64,000 nucleotides of DNA, taken from NCBI RefSeq assembly GCF_032854445.1, contig NC_088304.1, positions 28,899,732-28,963,731 of the forward strand, written 5' to 3'. This document shows positions 25,301 through 36,400 of the stretch, one piece after another (the stretch's first letter is position 1; the number at the start of each line of letters is the position of its first letter). The DNA is from Liolophura sinensis (Eukaryota > Mollusca > Polyplacophora > Chitonida > Chitonidae). The notes under the pieces were generated by a model. That model was not told the origin of the DNA, made no database searches, and saw only the letters and a program-made list of their open reading frames with translations. The translations under genes were made by a program, and so were the position numbers.

Positions 25301-28300
25301 AAACTTCAGATACCTGACAAACACCTTGTATTTTTTGGGGTTCACCTGTTTTCTACCCATAAGTTTAATCTATATCTGTACAAACTATGTTAGGCATAGT
25401 ACTCAGGTCAAGTAAATAACAGAAAAAGTTTGATAGGGTGCGTTATGTCCTGTTTTACAGGTGACAGTTTTGAACCCCCGAGATGGTGTGATATCATTCG
25501 CTGGCACCACAACAGCCGACTCGGTGCAGATGAACCCATATCAGCCAATTATTGCTCTCAAAGGTACATCATTTAAATGTATTTATTTGATCGATGTTTT
25601 ACGCCATACTCAAGAATATTTCACTTACACTGTATATGACGGCTGCCAGCATTATGGTGGGACAAAGCCAGACAGAGCCTGGGGGAACTCACGACCATCC
25701 GCAGGTTTGTTGGAAGACCTTCCCATATACACCTGGAGGCTACAAAGGCCCCTTGAATGAATAGGCCAAGGAGGCCCCTGAATAGGCCTCTGGGGGCCCC
25801 CTGAGAGGACATGAGAGGCCCCTGAAGAGACCACGGAGGCCCCCTGATGAGGCCACAGAAGGTCCCTGAATAGGCCTTGGATGCCCCCTGAATAGGCCGA
25901 GGAGGCCCCCTGAATACACCATGGAGGCCACCTGACTTGAATGACTCATTTGGCACCTGTTTAGTAATAATGAAGCTTTTTCAAGTGTCTGATAAAGGGT
26001 TGAAATTTGCTCTGGACACTCTGCTGTCCACCAGCCATGAACAGTAAAACCTGACAGTCACCATATAAGTGAGAAAAATGTGCATGTGGATAAATTTCTG
26101 ATATGTGTGTTTCAGCTGGCCTGAGATTTGAAGTGTTTAACCTGGAAACCAAAGTTCTCATCAGCCAGACGAAAATGGTGGATTCAGTGATCTACTGGAC
26201 CTGGCTCAACTCTGATGTCGTCTCTATGGTTACAGAAACAGCTGTATATCACTGGGATTTGTGGCAGGGTATGCTTCCCTCTGTGAAAACTTTCTTTAAG
26301 AAAAAAAAAAAAGGTTTCTCACTGGTGTGGATCATTTGAAAGAGGTTTTGTTGAATTTAGTTTTAAATGTATGTTGTTTTACAGTAAGTCATTCATGTGA
26401 AAATGAAGGTATGTCCAGTTGCTCTGGCTTTTGTACTGCTTTTGTTGAGATAGCAAACCAAATATTTCATGTACTGATTTTGTTTTCCCTGTTTAGTATG
26501 GGGTTAGAGTTGATCAAGAGTGCATTGATGTTTAAATTACATGAAATTAATCATTTAGTCTCAAACTAAAGACTGAGTATTTATGACAACGGGCGAAAAA
26601 AGTTTCCCCGTGAATGTTTGGTTGTTGAAACCAATGAGACTTCCTTACATAGGTTTGTAATCTCTCCTCAGTTCTTAGTGCGGGAAAGGAGTGGCAAATT
26701 ACTAAGTTTATTTTTCTTTTTTCAGGTGACTCTCCTCCGGATCGTGTTTTCACACGACACTCGAGATTAGCATTCAGCGAGATCGTCAGTTATAAATCAG
26801 ATCCTTCGTTGAAGTGGCTAGCTCTGACAGGGCTGATACCTGAGGTAAGGCTAATTATCTCCCCTGCCCAGGTAGGATGACAGAAAACAGTAATATGTTC
26901 ATGATCATTCAACCACAGTCTGCAATTAATACTCCATTTAATTCCATATCTTAGTCCCGAACCTTCCGGGCCTGATTACCCTTGTCCCCCGAGACAACTC
27001 AAGATAAATTTCTGCTAGGTGCTGACTGATGAAATTTTTTACAAACCATCCCAGCCAGATGCCGGCGAAATAGGACTTACATTTGCTCAATGTTCATCCT
27101 AGTGTTTGTACCTAGACTGAAACTTTGAAACCTCAGCTAAAAAATGATACCACTTAACAAGCAGAAAAAAAGGCAGCTTAAAGATACAAAAGAATATATA
27201 TTGAAAAACAGCAGGAAATAACATTTGTCCCTCCTCCCCTGGAAGTATTGATTGTGGTGAACCATTTCTCATATTGCCCTCTGCTTTCAGCATGACCGTA
27301 TATCAGGGCTGACTCTGTTGTATAATATAGCAGAGTACACCACACGATCTATCAGCTCTCACTGTGTCAGCTTGTGTGAGAACCACTTGTCATATTGCCC
27401 TCTGCTTTCAGCATGACCGTATCTCAGGGCTGACTCTCTCACTGTGTCAGCTTGTGTGAGAACCACTTGTCATATTGCCTTCTGCTTTCAGCATGACCGT
27501 ATCTCAGGGCTGACTCAGCTGTATAATGTAGAAAAGTACACCACACGGTGTATCAGCTCTCACTGTGTCAACTTGTGTGAGAACCACTTGTCATATTGCC
27601 CTCTGCTTTCAGCATGACCATATCTCAGGGCTGACTCAGCTGTATAATATAGCAGAGTACACCACACGGTGTATCAGCTCTCACTGTGTCAACGTGTGTG
27701 AGAACCACTTCTCACATTGCCTTTTGCTTTCAGCATGACCATATCTCAGGGCTGACTCAGTTGTATAATGTAGAAAAGTACACCACACGGTGTATCAGCT
27801 CTCACTGTGTCAGCTTGTGTGAAAACCACTTCTCACATTGCCCTCTGCTTGCAGCATGACCATATCTCAGGGCTGACTCAGTTGTATAATGTAGAAAAGT
27901 ACACCACACAGTGTATCAGCTCTCACTGTGTCAGCTTGTGTGAGAACCACTTCTCACATTGCCCTCTGCTTGCAGCATGACCATATCTCAGGGCTGACTC
28001 AGTTGTATAATGTAGAAAAGTACACCACACGGTGTATCAGCTCTCACTGTGTCAACTTGTGTGAGAACCACTTCTCACATTGCCCTCTGCTTTCAGCATG
28101 ACCATATCTCAGGGCTGACTCAGCTGTATAATATAGCAGAGTACACCACACGGTGTATCAGCTCTCACTGTGTCAACTTGTGTGAGAACCACTTCTCACA
28201 TTGCCCTCTGCTTTCAGCATGACCGTATCTCAGGGCTGACTCAGCTCTATAATATAGCAGAGTACACCACACGGTGTATCAGCTCTCACTGTGTCAACTT

Positions 28301-31300
28301 GTGTGAGAACCACTTCTCACATTCCCCTCTGCTTTCAGCATGACCATATCTCAGGGCTGACTCAGTTGTATAATGTAGAAAAGTACACCACACGGTGTAT
28401 CAGCTCTCACTGTGTCAGCTTGTGTGAGAACCACTTCTCACATTGCCCTCTGCTTTCAGCATGACCGTATCTCAGGGCTGACTCAGTTGTATAATGTAGA
28501 AAAGTACACCACACGGTGTATCAGCTCTCACTGTGTCAGCTTGTGTGAGAACCACTTCTCACATTGCCCTCTGCTTTCAGCATGACCGTATCTCAGGGCT
28601 GACTCAGTTGTATAATGTAGAAAAGTACACCACACGGTGTATCAGCTCTCACTGTATCAGCTTGTGTGAGAACCACTTCTCACATTGCCTTTTGCTTTCA
28701 GCATGACCGTATCTCAGGGCTGACTCAGCTGTATAATGTAGAAGAGGACATCACACAGTGTATCAGTTCTCACTCCGTAACTTTCTCACAGTACCACTTC
28801 ATGGAGAATGTCCTGTCGTCCACAGTCATGTGTGTGGCCTCCAGAGATCTGCAGGACCATGGCAAGGTGAGCCCAGATAAATCTCTCCCTCATTACAGTG
28901 CTGTTGTTGGGGAACAAATCTGCCTACAGTGTTTAAAGTGAAGCCCTTTAATAAATAATAAGCATGATTCTGGGTGTCAAAAATATAGAAAATCAGGGTT
29001 CGTTCATATTCACTGAAACTTAGAGATTGTGTCATAGGGTTATATTGAAGTGCATGTTGTGGTGGATCATGTTGTATTGAGGGAGAGGTGTATGCAATAA
29101 GTTTGAAAAAAGTGGTAGCAGTTTTAATTGTTGTATTTTGGAAATGTCTCATGGAGCCTTAGATTTAAAGTTGGTGGTTTGGGAAAGTTTGTTGCTTAAA
29201 CTCCCCTTTAAAGGATCTAAGAAGTATTTGTATTGATGTTAGAGGGTGTGAAGTGGTGTCTAGCATAGTAGTCAGACAGCATCCATGATGTGTAAGGAAA
29301 TACCATTGTCATGTACATAACTAAAATAATGCTCAAGAGTAACAAACCATGCTAATACTCCTGATTAAGTCTCAGTCTCTTATGCCTAGGATTTAATCCC
29401 CCATGGGGTAGTGCTTATAATATTTAAACCCCACTACATTAATACCCAAGATTTAATCAGCATAGGCATATAATGCCTAAGATTTATTCACTATTGGGGT
29501 AATGCTTAAGATTTAATCTCCGTTGGGGTAATGCTAAAGATTTATTCACTATTGGGGTAATACCTAAGATTTAATCACTATTGGAATAATGCCTAAGATT
29601 TATTCACTGTTGGGGTAATACCTAAGATTTATTCACTATTGGAATAATGCCTAAGATTTATTCACTATTGGGGTAATGCCTAAATTTAATCACTATTGGA
29701 ATAATGCCAAAGATTTATTCACTATTGGAATAATGCCTAAGATTTAATCACTATTGGAATAACACCTAAGATTTATTCACTATTGGAATAATGCCTAAGA
29801 TTTAGTCACCATTGGGGTAATGCCTGTGATTTTATTGCTATTGTGGTAATACTATTGGAGTAATGCCTGAGATTTAATCACTATTGGGGTAATTCTTAAG
29901 ATTTAATCACTATCGAGGTAATACCTAAGATTTAGTCCCTGAAGGAATAATGACAAAGGTTTACTCCTTATTGGCGTAATGCCTAAGATTTAAACCCCAG
30001 TGAGGTTATGCCTAAGATTTATTAAATCCCCAGTGAGGTAATACCTAAGATTTATTTCCCAATGAGGTAATGTCTTTCAGCATTTAACCTGCATAGGCAT
30101 ATAATGCCTAGGATTTAATCCGCTAAGGGATAATGCCTAAGATTTAATCTTCAATGTTGTAATGCCTGTTATTTAACCTGCAGTGAGCTATTGCCTAAGA
30201 TATTACCCAATTAGTGTACTGTAATTCTTCAGCCTTTTGGCATGTTTACAAGGTGTTTATTCAGACATATTCTGGAGGTATTATTTTGTGTAGACCAATA
30301 AAATTATACTTTTTGTGAAGCCCCAAAATTGGCCAATCGGACTAATGTAGTTCTGTCTACAAAATCAAATTATGAATGTGCATAAATTGCACTAAAAGTT
30401 GCTCTTTCATATGCAAACAGGTTGAGGAATTAATGTAGTGCTAAAGAATTACTCTGCAATTGGGTAATGGCGAAGGTTTAATCCCCAGTGGGAATGTTTC
30501 AGGCTCATGCCCCATTGGGTAATGTGTAAGATTCAATCCTCCAGTGGGATAGTGTTTAAGATTTAATCCCCTGTGATGGAAAGCCCAGAATTTGACAACT
30601 AGTGGTGTAATGTGTAAGATTTACTCCCCAGTGATGGAATGTCTAAAGTTTTCTCCTCAGTGCATGCTGTGTTGATAATTGTACAAATTCGTAAAGGATA
30701 AGAGGACAGCACCCTGTTATAAATAATGATACATGCACAATTTTTTGCCTCTATTTCAGACTTATGTGATAGAGCTTGGTCCGTACAAGCAGGGAAACTT
30801 TGCCCCACGTAGCAGTTACGATCACATTCAGTATTACGATGACACGGACAGATATGACTTCCCAGTCTCTATACAGGTTAGTACATGTATGCTAGCTCAC
30901 TTTATGTATTGTTTTATTTATTTGATTGGTGTTTTACGTCGGAGTCAAGAATATTTGACTTATACGATGGCGTACAGCATTATTGTGGGAGGATACTCAG
31001 GATTAAATCTCAGTGAGGTTATGCCTAACATTTAATCCCCCACGGGGCAGTGCTTTTCAGATTTAATCCCCATGGGGGTAATGCCTAAGATTTAATCAGC
31101 ATAGGCATATAATGCCTAAGATTTAATCCCCATTGGGGTAATGCCTAAGATTTAAACAGCATAGGCATATAATGCCTAAGATTTAATCCCCATTTGGGTA
31201 ATGCCTAAGATTTAATGAGCATAGGCATATAATGCCCAAGATTTAATCCCCATTTGGGTAATGCCTAAGATTTAATGAGCATAGGCATATAATGCCTAAG

Positions 31301-33471
31301 ATTTAATCACTATTGGGGTAATGCCTAAGATTTAATCACTATTGGGGTAATGCCTAAGATTTAATCACTATTGGGGTAATGCCTAAGATTTAATCACTAT
31401 TGAGTTAAGAATGGTAACACCAGCAGACAGCTAATGTGGCACTGGCTCTCTGTAACTGTCAGGCCCTTGACCAGTGATGTTGGGAGTTCATATCCAGCTC
31501 TTGCTGTTTGACAGTGGCTTGTAGCCTGAAGATTGTCATGTACCTGCTGAACTGCCAAGTTCTCCACAGTTAAGCCTGACCTCTGTATGAACTGTCTTTT
31601 AATATAAGAGAATCATTTATGAAATGTTGTCAATTCTTAGTGAAAAGTAAAGATGGATTTTTCTTGAGACTTACTGTAGCGCTTTTTGCGATGAGTGTCT
31701 GTGAAAGGAAAGCTTTGTGATCTTGATGCCCATGAAGATATGAGTTATATGTTCGAGGTTTCATAACATCTGGTTATCTCCCTTTTTAGGTGAGCACAGA
31801 GTACGGACTGTTTTATGTGGTGACAAAGTACGGCTACATGTACGTGTGTGACATGGAGACAGCTGCATGTCTGTGCATCTCCCGGGTGTCGCACTGCGTC
31901 GTCTTCTGTCTGGCTCTCAACTCCAAGACCCAGGGCATTATAGGGGTGAACCGAGATGGACAGGTGAGTCGGTGGACGACATGGCAGTATTTTTTTTATG
32001 TATCTATTCATTTCATTGGTGTTTTACGCCATAGTCGAGAATATTTCACTTACACGACGGCAACCAGCATTATTGTGGGAGGAAACAGGGCAGAGCGTAG
32101 TGGAAACCCACGACCATCTGCAGGTTTTCTGTCAGACCAGAGAGGAAGCCAGCATGAACTGGATATTAGAACATCCACATTGTTGAGAGGCTTGAGGGTC
32201 ATTGTACTGTACCAGCACACTAACCCCCTAGCCACACATGCCCTGACGTGGAACTGTCCCTCGAAACTTTACAGCTTGTTGAGTGGATATATTCTAACTG
32301 AGGAGTGAGGTTGATACCTCATATCTAGGTCCTCTACCCTTTTACGCCGATCCTGGACTTTTTGTGGGTGAGGTCCCTTGTGGCTCAGATGGTTAAGGCA
32401 CTGGCATTGTGCATTTATAAGACTCTTGACAAATGTGTTTAAATAAAACTCTAGCTGTTTTGGCTACATTTTGTTTGGCCCGCTTTTCCTTATTCTGAGA
32501 GTTCTATTGATTTTAGAAAGGTGTTCTGAGGTTTGCTTGGAACATGGGATAATATTCTACTGGAGAATTGTGAGTTTCGGCACTGAAAATTATATTTTGT
32601 GGTATTTTCTGATAATGCACTTCTACGGGCAAAGTTATAGGTCATTTAGGGTACTTGGGGCCCTCCTGTTTCTCCCGCCTACACGTATAAACTGGACCAT
32701 TGTCATTTAAATGAAAAATTTAAATTCATGAGTCAGTGTATCAAATAAGCAATTAATCTTTTCTGGTCACATTTCTTCAAAAATAACGTAATGGTAAAGA
32801 TAAAGTAAAGTCGTAAGCACCAGACAAACTTCTGACCCACATTGGTCAAACGACTGAAGTCATAAAGTGCAAATCCTTAAAAAGCCAAGCTCAGAACAAG
32901 ACAGGACTCAAATTGTGGGCAGTACATTGTTCTGTGGTAAGCAATCTGTGCACAAACTCTACATGTAAACTGTTCAGACTGAAACATTTTTGTTGTAGCT
33001 GTGTTTGAATGTTTGACTTAAGTCTTAACACGTTTGATAAATACAAGCCCAGGTTTTTATTTTTTTTTTTTTTACTTTTCTTGAATAGAATTAAGTGTAC
33101 ATGTATGATATGTGCATGTGTTATATTTACAGGTATGATATGTACATATGTTATGTTTACAGGTGTGATATGTACACATGATATTTACAGGTATGATATG
33201 CACATGTGCTATATTTACAGGTATGATATGTACATGTTTGATATTTACATGTTTGATTCATGATAAAGAAAGTAGAGAAGTTGTTGTATGACTGTAATTA
33301 TCACAATTAACACAGTGCATCTGTATTCTTTGGCTCCAGGTCCTTACTGTGAACATCAAGAAAGACGGATTTCTGACTTGTGTTCGCGAGACCGGCAGAA
33401 AGAAAAGTCAGGCAAAGCGGTTGGAGAAAGCAATGACCAACCACAGCAAAGACCGCGAAGGGCCATCTTAA
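10393..33471 (+). CDS. Clathrin heavy-chain N-terminal propeller-only protein (nine coding exons)
   Basis: Exons: 10393-10518, 24819-24941, 25461-25563, 26116-26268, 26726-26844, 28702-28866, 30760-30876, 31790-31963, 33340-33471. All junctions are GT/AG and phases agree, giving 403 residues. Homology to the clathrin heavy-chain terminal domain is clear throughout: LSHIGVSP, ETAVYHWDLW, KWLALTGLIPE, DFPVSIQVSTEYGLFYVVTK, KTQGIIGVNRDGQ. The protein ends just after the last propeller blade with a basic tail (RKKSQAKRLEK) and TAA. The linker, leg and trimerisation regions of a normal chain (about 1,675 residues) are absent, and I saw no such exons to 42 kb. An extra leader of about 26 residues precedes the propeller. 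It lacks a signal peptide or membrane segment, so it is probably cytosolic. The role is inferred: binding of adaptor peptides without lattice assembly. Homology confidence is high; gene completeness is less certain. An out-of-frame upstream ORF of 7 codons lies at 10364-10387. Confidence 0.9.
11812..12745. repeat. 28-bp minisatellite in intron 1
   Basis: About 33 copies of a unit like 'gctggctggtcacatttctg' followed by 'acatcagg'. One G-rich interruption occurs at 11979-11999. Longer blocks are themselves repeated. Lies in intron 1 of the clathrin-like gene, before the 79-bp array. Confidence 0.95.
12975..13215 (+). repeat. Dispersed repeat D2 (intron 1 copy)
   Basis: 'aagtcataaattgcaagtgc', 'caaattgtgggtggtacatt', 'gtagctgtgtttgaattt' and 'gtttaataaatgtgggccc' recur in the same order at 32845-33055 in intron 8 of the same gene. 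Confidence 0.75.
14895..15135 (+). mobile_element. Old SINE (family 1) in clathrin-like intron 1
   Basis: Head-like 'gggcttggtggttaacaagc', body with 'agcaacctgcgaattggcg' and tail 'agtgaaatattcttgagtat' followed by 'aataaataaac'. Many substitutions. Confidence 0.8.
16695..16805 (-). mobile_element. Truncated SINE (family 1)
   Basis: Tail of TTTA repeats, then 'gactggtgtttcacacagca' and 'accagcattatggtggga'. The head is missing. Confidence 0.82.
17078..17202 (+). mobile_element. Truncated SINE (family 1) next to the 79-bp array
   Basis: Body from 'gtcgtgggtttccctcgggc' to 'agtgaaatattcttgagtac' with the tail 'aagtaaataaataaat'. The head is missing. Confidence 0.86.
17360..23925. repeat. 79-bp satellite array, about 83 copies
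   Basis: A head-to-tail array in intron 1 of the clathrin-like gene. The unit contains 'ggtgtgtggaaggtgaagca', 'cacctgtag', 'ttacaggctgttcatgtc' and 'gctacatgtac'. Spacing of 'tacggtgtgtgg' is 79 bp. Units differ at a few fixed positions (gtatta / gcatta / gcctta; tgtccgag / tgtctgag / tgtacgag; ctc / cac / atg after agca). Blocks of variants recur 16 units apart (see findings). Short frames inside are artefacts of the repeat. Confidence 0.97.
25578..25744 (-). mobile_element. Truncated SINE (family 1) in clathrin-like intron 3
   Basis: Contains 'ttttacgccatactcaagaa', 'gccagcattatggtggga' and 'accatccgcaggtttgttgg'. The head end is replaced by the 22-bp minisatellite. Confidence 0.86.
25745..25940. 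repeat. 22-bp GC-rich minisatellite in intron 3
   Basis: The 'cctga' core recurs at 25778, 25801, 25822, 25844, 25866, 25888, 25910 and 25932, i.e. a 22-bp period with 'aggcc' blocks. It abuts a truncated SINE on its left. It generates long low-complexity frames on the minus strand that I do not regard as genes. Confidence 0.9.
27255..28701 (+). repeat. 121-bp array made of exon 6 acceptor plus 5' half of exon 6
   Basis: Twelve tandem copies precede true exon 6. The exon-like part starts (catgacc) at 27291, 27412, 27492, 27613, 27734, 27855, 27976, 28097, 28218, 28339, 28460 and 28581, then the real exon at 28702. Spacing is 121 bp except one shortened unit of 80 bp. Each copy has about 20 bp of 3' intron (ctctgctttcag or cttgcag) and about 100 bp matching the exon start (HDRISGLTQLYNVE), but no donor. 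Reading through any copy reaches TGA at the next copy's 'gcatga'. Confidence 0.96.
29385..30640. repeat. 29-bp minisatellite in intron 6
   Basis: Units of the type 'aatgcctaagatttaatcac' plus 'tattggggt', about 29 bp, some degenerate, interrupted at 30215-30440 by a dispersed repeat. The same family reappears beyond exon 7. Confidence 0.93.
30215..30440 (-). repeat. Dispersed repeat D1 inside the intron 6 minisatellite
   Basis: Reverse copy of the repeat at 40-125 plus 606-702, here uninterrupted: 'gtaattcttcagccttttgg', 'ttcagacatattctggagg', 'ttgctctttcatatgcaaac'. The 29-bp array continues on both sides. Confidence 0.8.
30906..30995 (-). mobile_element. Truncated SINE (family 1) in intron 7
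   Basis: Tail and start of the body only ('tttgattggtgttttacgtc', 'cagcattattgtgggagg'). It ends exactly where the 29-bp array starts. Confidence 0.82.
30996..31410. repeat. 29/31-bp minisatellite in intron 7
   Basis: Same family as in intron 6. It starts directly after a truncated SINE. Here two unit types alternate (with 'cagcataggcatat' or 'ccccattggggt') to give a 60-bp double unit. Later units are of the plain 29-bp type. Confidence 0.93.
31995..32232 (-). mobile_element. Near full-length SINE (family 1) in intron 8
   Basis: Contains 'ttcattggtgttttacgcca', 'accagcattattgtgggagg', 'agaggaagccagcatgaac' and head remnants at 'accagcacactaacccccta'. Confidence 0.86.
32845..33055 (+). repeat. 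Dispersed repeat D2 (intron 8 copy)
   Basis: 'aagtcataaagtgcaaatcc', 'caaattgtgggcagtacatt', 'gtagctgtgtttgaatgttt' and 'tttgataaatacaagccc' match the intron 1 copy. Confidence 0.75.
33095..33258 (+). repeat. About 29-bp tandem repeat with 'tttacaggta' core in intron 8
   Basis: Five or so units of 'gtatgatatgtacatg' followed by 'ttatatttacag', just upstream of exon 9 of the clathrin-like gene. Each junction reads as a splice acceptor touching a donor. Confidence 0.88.
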
Positions 33472-36400
33472 AGGTCATGATCACACACTGACCTCTGAAG
33501 GTTGTGTGCCGTGGGTCATGACAGAGGCCAAGGTCACAATACCAGTGGTCATGAAATGTGTGACTGACAGGCTTTGCAGGTCATGTCCTTATATTCTCAA
33601 TTAATCTAAGTCACAACTATAACCCCATTGCCTCTTACATGTAAAACTTACTGTTAAAAACAAAGGTTTGGGAAAATGTTGCCTCTTTTGCACGTATGCA
33701 GTATGCACACCTTTTCCATTTAACTGGCTGCTATATGCGTTACATGTATAATCAGGCTCATCAAGTTTTTCTGAGGCCGTTTGGAAAGCAATATATGTGT
33801 GTTTTGTTAAGTTGTCTGTGTACAGTAAGCATCAAGTGGCCATGCATTAGTTACATGTACTTGTTATTATATATTTTCAACATGTTTATATCTTGTTTCC
33901 TGGTTGTGTTAAGACTGGTCATTTATGGCCTATGTTAATTGTTTATATGTCCAGTATTTCTTCTTTTGAGTCACAGAATTCCTGTGATGTTAAGTTGTTT
34001 TCTCACAGTTCTACTCTATTGACCAGTACCAGTTAGTTTCTAGTCTTTGTCATTTAAAGATTGATGAAAATGCTGAAATACTAAGACATAGAAATACTAT
34101 GTCTGTGATAAGACATAGCTTCGGTCTCCATAGCACACTTCTAGACAGACAGACAGACACAAAGGCTTTAAAATGACACACTGCCGAAAGAAAATTCAGA
34201 ATTTTTGACCTGGTTCAGCTAAATACAAAAATAAGTAGCATTTGAATCCTAACTAAACCTCCCAGGCCTATATTTTCCAAAAAATGTCAGTTAAGAGTTA
34301 CATGTATAAGGGGAAATCCGTCACTGGTCTAAACTGTCTACCCGATGAGATAACATGCAAATGAGGCAGCGCAAAGATACCCACAATGCAAAGTTCGCTT
34401 GTGGATCGCACATGTAAACAGTGCAATAGATTGAAATTATAGAATTATAAGTCTGGTAGACAATATACGATCTTCCTTTCCTATCGATAATGTTTTATAA
34501 AGTATTCATAATTTCCAACGGTCTCTGCAGCAGAACTGGAGTTAAATGGTAGACCACATAATTACAACACAAAACCCTGTCTGGCATTCAAGTTGGCTGA
34601 ACATCTCCCATCGTCTAGACAACAAGGGGAGGTAACTGACTCCAACAAGCAGGCTTTCCAAATACATTAACTTCAGTGAGTTGATGGTCGAAGTGAAACT
34701 CCAGGTAAAACTAAACATTCGATTGTTCGCTCATGCATGTCAGCAGACATCTGGAAGTGTCAACTTCATGTACATGAAGTCTAAAATAACAGCATAATTT
34801 TTTTTTCGATGGGAGTAAGTCCCGTTACAATGATACTTTTGATGACAACACTTCATGTTTTTCTACTTAAAAGCGAATCAAACTTCACAAGAAAACTCTG
34901 AATTAGACATACAAAGTGTATCAATCAATCAATCCGAATCAAACAAAATGTGTCTCTTGAAAAATGGTTAACTTTCAGTGAAATATAGTAATCGCTCTGC
35001 TGCTCAAACTTGTAGCACTGAAGGGTAATTAGTTGGTGAAAATTCTTGTAAATAAATACTGGGTATGTGATTTAATTAATGTAAGTCACAAGTTCCTTCC
35101 ATGTAAGTTAATGTCAACAAATTCAACAAATGAGCAATAGTTTGAGATGAAAATTAAAGGCATACTTTATAACGCTTTGAAGATTAAATCCCTTGATCAC
35201 ATGGGGATTCTTGAAGTTCTGTCAAAAATCATAAAATAACTTTAAGCCGAATACCAGAACTGTCCTCCAGCGTGTCATAATGGGCACTACATTGGTGGTT
35301 AAATGTTGTTGAGGATGCAGGGTAATTTCCACACATTGTAGAGCACAGTTATTGCTTGGTGAAAAATTCAGTGAAGCTACAGGGGATTTTTTTTTTTTTG
35401 TAACGGCATATTTGTGATTACATTTTTGTAACACAGTTTCTAGCCTGTCAGGGATACTGCATGGTATGCTTTAAATGGAATGGTGTTTGTTTTAGGCTGC
35501 TTCTATGTAGGTGCAGTGGCCTGTAGTGTTTTTGACTACTTCTATGTAGGTGCAGTAGCCTATAGTGTTTTTTAGAACATGTTTGTTTTACTGATTTTAG
35601 CTGATGAAGTTAGGAGATAACTGAGGATCAGGGGAATTTAGAGTGTCGGTCATGGTGGTTTTTTACAGACTCATCTTTGATGAATTTAGTCACTCTGTTC
35701 TTTGTCTTTGGGTATTGGCATTAAGAATTTTGACAGGCTTTACAGGCTGATGTTGATATCCACCCTGAGTCACCCTCTGAAGGAAAATAATTGGTCAGGG
35801 CACACTTCAGCAGATGTTTGAATATTTATTTTACAACATTACCTTTTATGCCACTGTCTATCTATAGACTGAATTAGGACACATTATTGAATGTTGGATT
35901 TAATTTTAATTGTTGTATGCAGGATTTATTTTGATGAGTAGATTTTTACTCCTCTACTCTCAGCAGACCTGTTGATGACAAATTCTTTGAAGTGAACAAA
36001 ACCTGACTGTACAGGTATGCCAAAGGAGTATTATTATGTATATTGCCTTTGCATTATTTTACAGAAACATCTTTTTCTATCTCCATATTCCAGAGAGCCA
36101 CATACTCCTCTCCAACTCTTTTACAGAGCTTAAAAATCTTTTCACTTCTTTTGTGGAGAAAAATGTGAATCATTTCATGATTCTCAAATTAGAGGGGGGT
36201 CATTTACCTTACAGGGCAAGGGTATTTGATTTTGAAGTCGATTTGAATACTTACATTTTTTGAAGGTACAATATGGTTCAGTCAAGATTGTCGTAATGTT
36301 ATCTCCAAAGCCAAAGTAAAGTTGTAATAGAATTTGATGTACATGTAGAGGTTTAACATATAAAAATATAAATGTCTTATTGTCATCAGCTTGAACTGTC

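Noticed and set aside
25621-25956. Pro/Gly-rich minus-strand frames up to 111 codons
   Set aside because: Produced by the 22-bp minisatellite; three overlapping frames are open at once, as expected from a repeat without stops.
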